Positions 63,035 through 64,000 of a DNA stretch of 64,000 nt are shown one piece after another. The translations under genes were made by a program, and so were the position numbers. The notes under the pieces were generated by a model that did not search any database, was not told the origin of the DNA, and saw nothing but the letters and a program-made list of their open reading frames with translations. The stretch is from an uncultured Ruminococcus sp. Lineage in GTDB: Bacteria; Bacillota; Clostridia; Oscillospirales; Acutalibacteraceae. Position 1 is the first letter of the stretch, and the number at the start of each line of letters is the position of its first letter. The stretch is from positions 1 through 64,000 of the forward strand of contig CACYPH010000003.1 of the NCBI GenBank assembly GCA_902776185.1. Reading direction: 5' to 3'.

Positions 63035-63607
63035 TTATTGAAAAACCGGCTGCGATTGGATATGATCGAGCGCCTTTTTGACGCTGTCGGGGATTGCTGT
63101 GAAATCCGCGACCAGAGAATTCGGCTTTTCGGCGGGAGCATCCTGCCGCATCGGGACAAAATAGATGTTCTTACGGTTGAGGAGCTTCGCAATATTCTCC
63201 GCCGATGCGCCGAGGGCGTCATTCGATGCGACTGCCAGGAGTACCGGCGCGCCGATACGCAGTTGAGATTTGACCGCCATGGTGACGGGGGTATCGGTAA
63301 TGCCGAGGGCGATCTTTGAGAGGGTGTTGCCGGTACAGGGCGCGACCACCAAAAGATCACACATCGATTTCGGGCCGATCGGCTCAGCGCCGGGGATGGT
63401 ATGGATCACACTTTTTCCGCAGATATTCTCGACCCGCGTGACGATATCGCGCGCTTTTCCGAAGCGGGTCGAGGTGGAATAGGCGTTCTCGCTCATGATG
63501 GGCAGCAGGTCATAGTCCATCTCGCGCAGACGCGCCATCTCGGCGATGGTTTTTTCAAAGGTGCAAAAGGAGCCGGTCAGGGCATAACCCAGAGTTTTCT
63601 TTTCCAC
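63035..63607 (-). CDS. dpaB: Dipicolinate synthase subunit B (SpoVFB)
   Basis: DpaB is a flavoprotein-like subunit of dipicolinate synthase, which makes the spore-core dipicolinic acid from dihydrodipicolinate. The 190-residue protein begins TLGYALTGSFCTFEKTIAEM and has the conserved VVAPCTGNTLSKIALGITDTPVTMAVK segment. Start is GTG at 63607 after GGAGG. It overlaps dpaA by 53 bases, in keeping with joint translation. Confidence 0.93.
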   Translation of the reverse strand: MEKKTLGYALTGSFCTFEKTIAEMARLREMDYDLLPIMSENAYSTSTRFGKARDIVTRVENICGKSVIHTIPGAEPIGPKSMCDLLVVAPCTGNTLSKIALGITDTPVTMAVKSQLRIGAPVLLAVASNDALGASAENIAKLLNRKNIYFVPMRQDAPAEKPNSLVADFTAIPDSVKKALDHIQSQPVFQ

Positions 63608-64000
63608 CGTTTTCCTCCTTTATGATTTGGATAATGGTCTCTTTGATGATTCTTCCGGCGGCTTTGGGAGCGGTTTTTCCGGGTAAGGCAAGCGCGTGGA
63701 TACAGGTTAGATCGCGCTCGTGCGCCCGTTTAAAATCCACTCCGCCGGGCATTGAGGCGAGGTCGATGAGAAAGACGTCGTCGCGTAATGTATCGATGAT
63801 TTCGGCGGTCAGGATCGGTGCGGGGACGGTATTGATGATGATCGGATAGTCTTTTAATTCTTTGAAAGAATAATCTATCGTATGATACCCCATCGATCGA
63901 ATCCATGCTCTGTCGCTTGCTTTGCGTGCGGCGACCGTGACCTCTGCGCCGAGTGCGCTGAGATACCGCGACAGGACTTTTCCGATCCTGCCGTAACCGA
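63555..64000 (-). CDS. dpaA: Dipicolinate synthase subunit A (SpoVFA), 5' end beyond the window
   Basis: The visible C-terminal 147 residues contain the Rossmann loop GYGRIGKVLSRYL at the edge of the window, then VTVAARKASDRAWIRSMGY, NTVPAPILTAEI and LIDLASMPGGVDF, the DpaA pattern of a dinucleotide-binding oxidoreductase. It is cut by the window end, so the start and the catalytic N-terminal part are not visible. Confidence 0.92.
   Translation of the reverse strand, partial: GYGRIGKVLSRYLSALGAEVTVAARKASDRAWIRSMGYHTIDYSFKELKDYPIIINTVPAPILTAEIIDTLRDDVFLIDLASMPGGVDFKRAHERDLTCIHALALPGKTAPKAAGRIIKETIIQIIKEENGGKENSGLCPDRLLLHL

Overview
The window looks like chromosome from a spore-forming, starch-degrading Clostridia member, most likely an Oscillospiraceae/Ruminococcus relative resembling the Ruminococcus bromii group. 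Three lines of evidence support this. There are two GH13 starch enzymes with dockerin modules plus a third pullulanase anchored in the membrane. There are sporulation genes: dpaA/dpaB for dipicolinate and a 31-codon spoVM. There are also Firmicutes-type operons (ecfA1-ecfA2-ecfT-truA, a Rex-controlled half TCA cycle, ClpE, LicD). I cannot name the species.

Layout. 1-900: a frameshifted lipoprotein gene. 1155-1818: tRNA-Gly and tRNA-Gln on the minus strand flanking a SecB-like gene. 1909-7209: a minus-strand operon of a DUF5711-like membrane protein, CvpA, PgsA and ClpE. 7268-13699: a run of minus-strand housekeeping genes (ruvC-ruvA-ruvB, an rRNA-methyltransferase-like gene, ecfA1-ecfA2-ecfT-truA) with a canonical ParB site, parS, after ruvB. 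13868-20281: a formate/nitrite-type channel, small envelope proteins, a cytoplasmic GH13 enzyme fused to DUF1653, an LCP cell-wall ligase and YfbR. 20425-26994: a plus-strand, translationally coupled envelope cluster (YfhO, PepV-like dipeptidase, DUF975-like protein, GT2, LicD). 27140-27917: folT behind a strong promoter and a tetrahydrofolate riboswitch. 28061-35033: thrH and two tandem paralogous pullulanases.

35242-44457: a LysM protein, spoVM with a small membrane-protein partner, RluA, PgeF, a GT-C membrane protein, a dockerin alpha-amylase, a small sigma-like gene pair and an exonuclease with a zinc ribbon. 44566-50583: BipA, then the Rex-controlled acn-icd-rex operon. 50719-56112: DegV and two large secreted fibronectin-type proteins. 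56430-64000: a small P-loop protein, pgi, a D,D-carboxypeptidase, ispD-ispF, an O-acetylhomoserine sulfhydrylase, and dpaB with partial dpaA.

How it fits together. Extracellular pullulanases and amylase would open starch. The intracellular GH13 enzyme and Pgi would handle imported maltodextrin and glucose phosphates. Rex would match aconitase and isocitrate dehydrogenase to NADH. Several intergenic gaps carry short palindromic repeat families rather than genes. I see no CRISPR array, transposase, rRNA or intact prophage.
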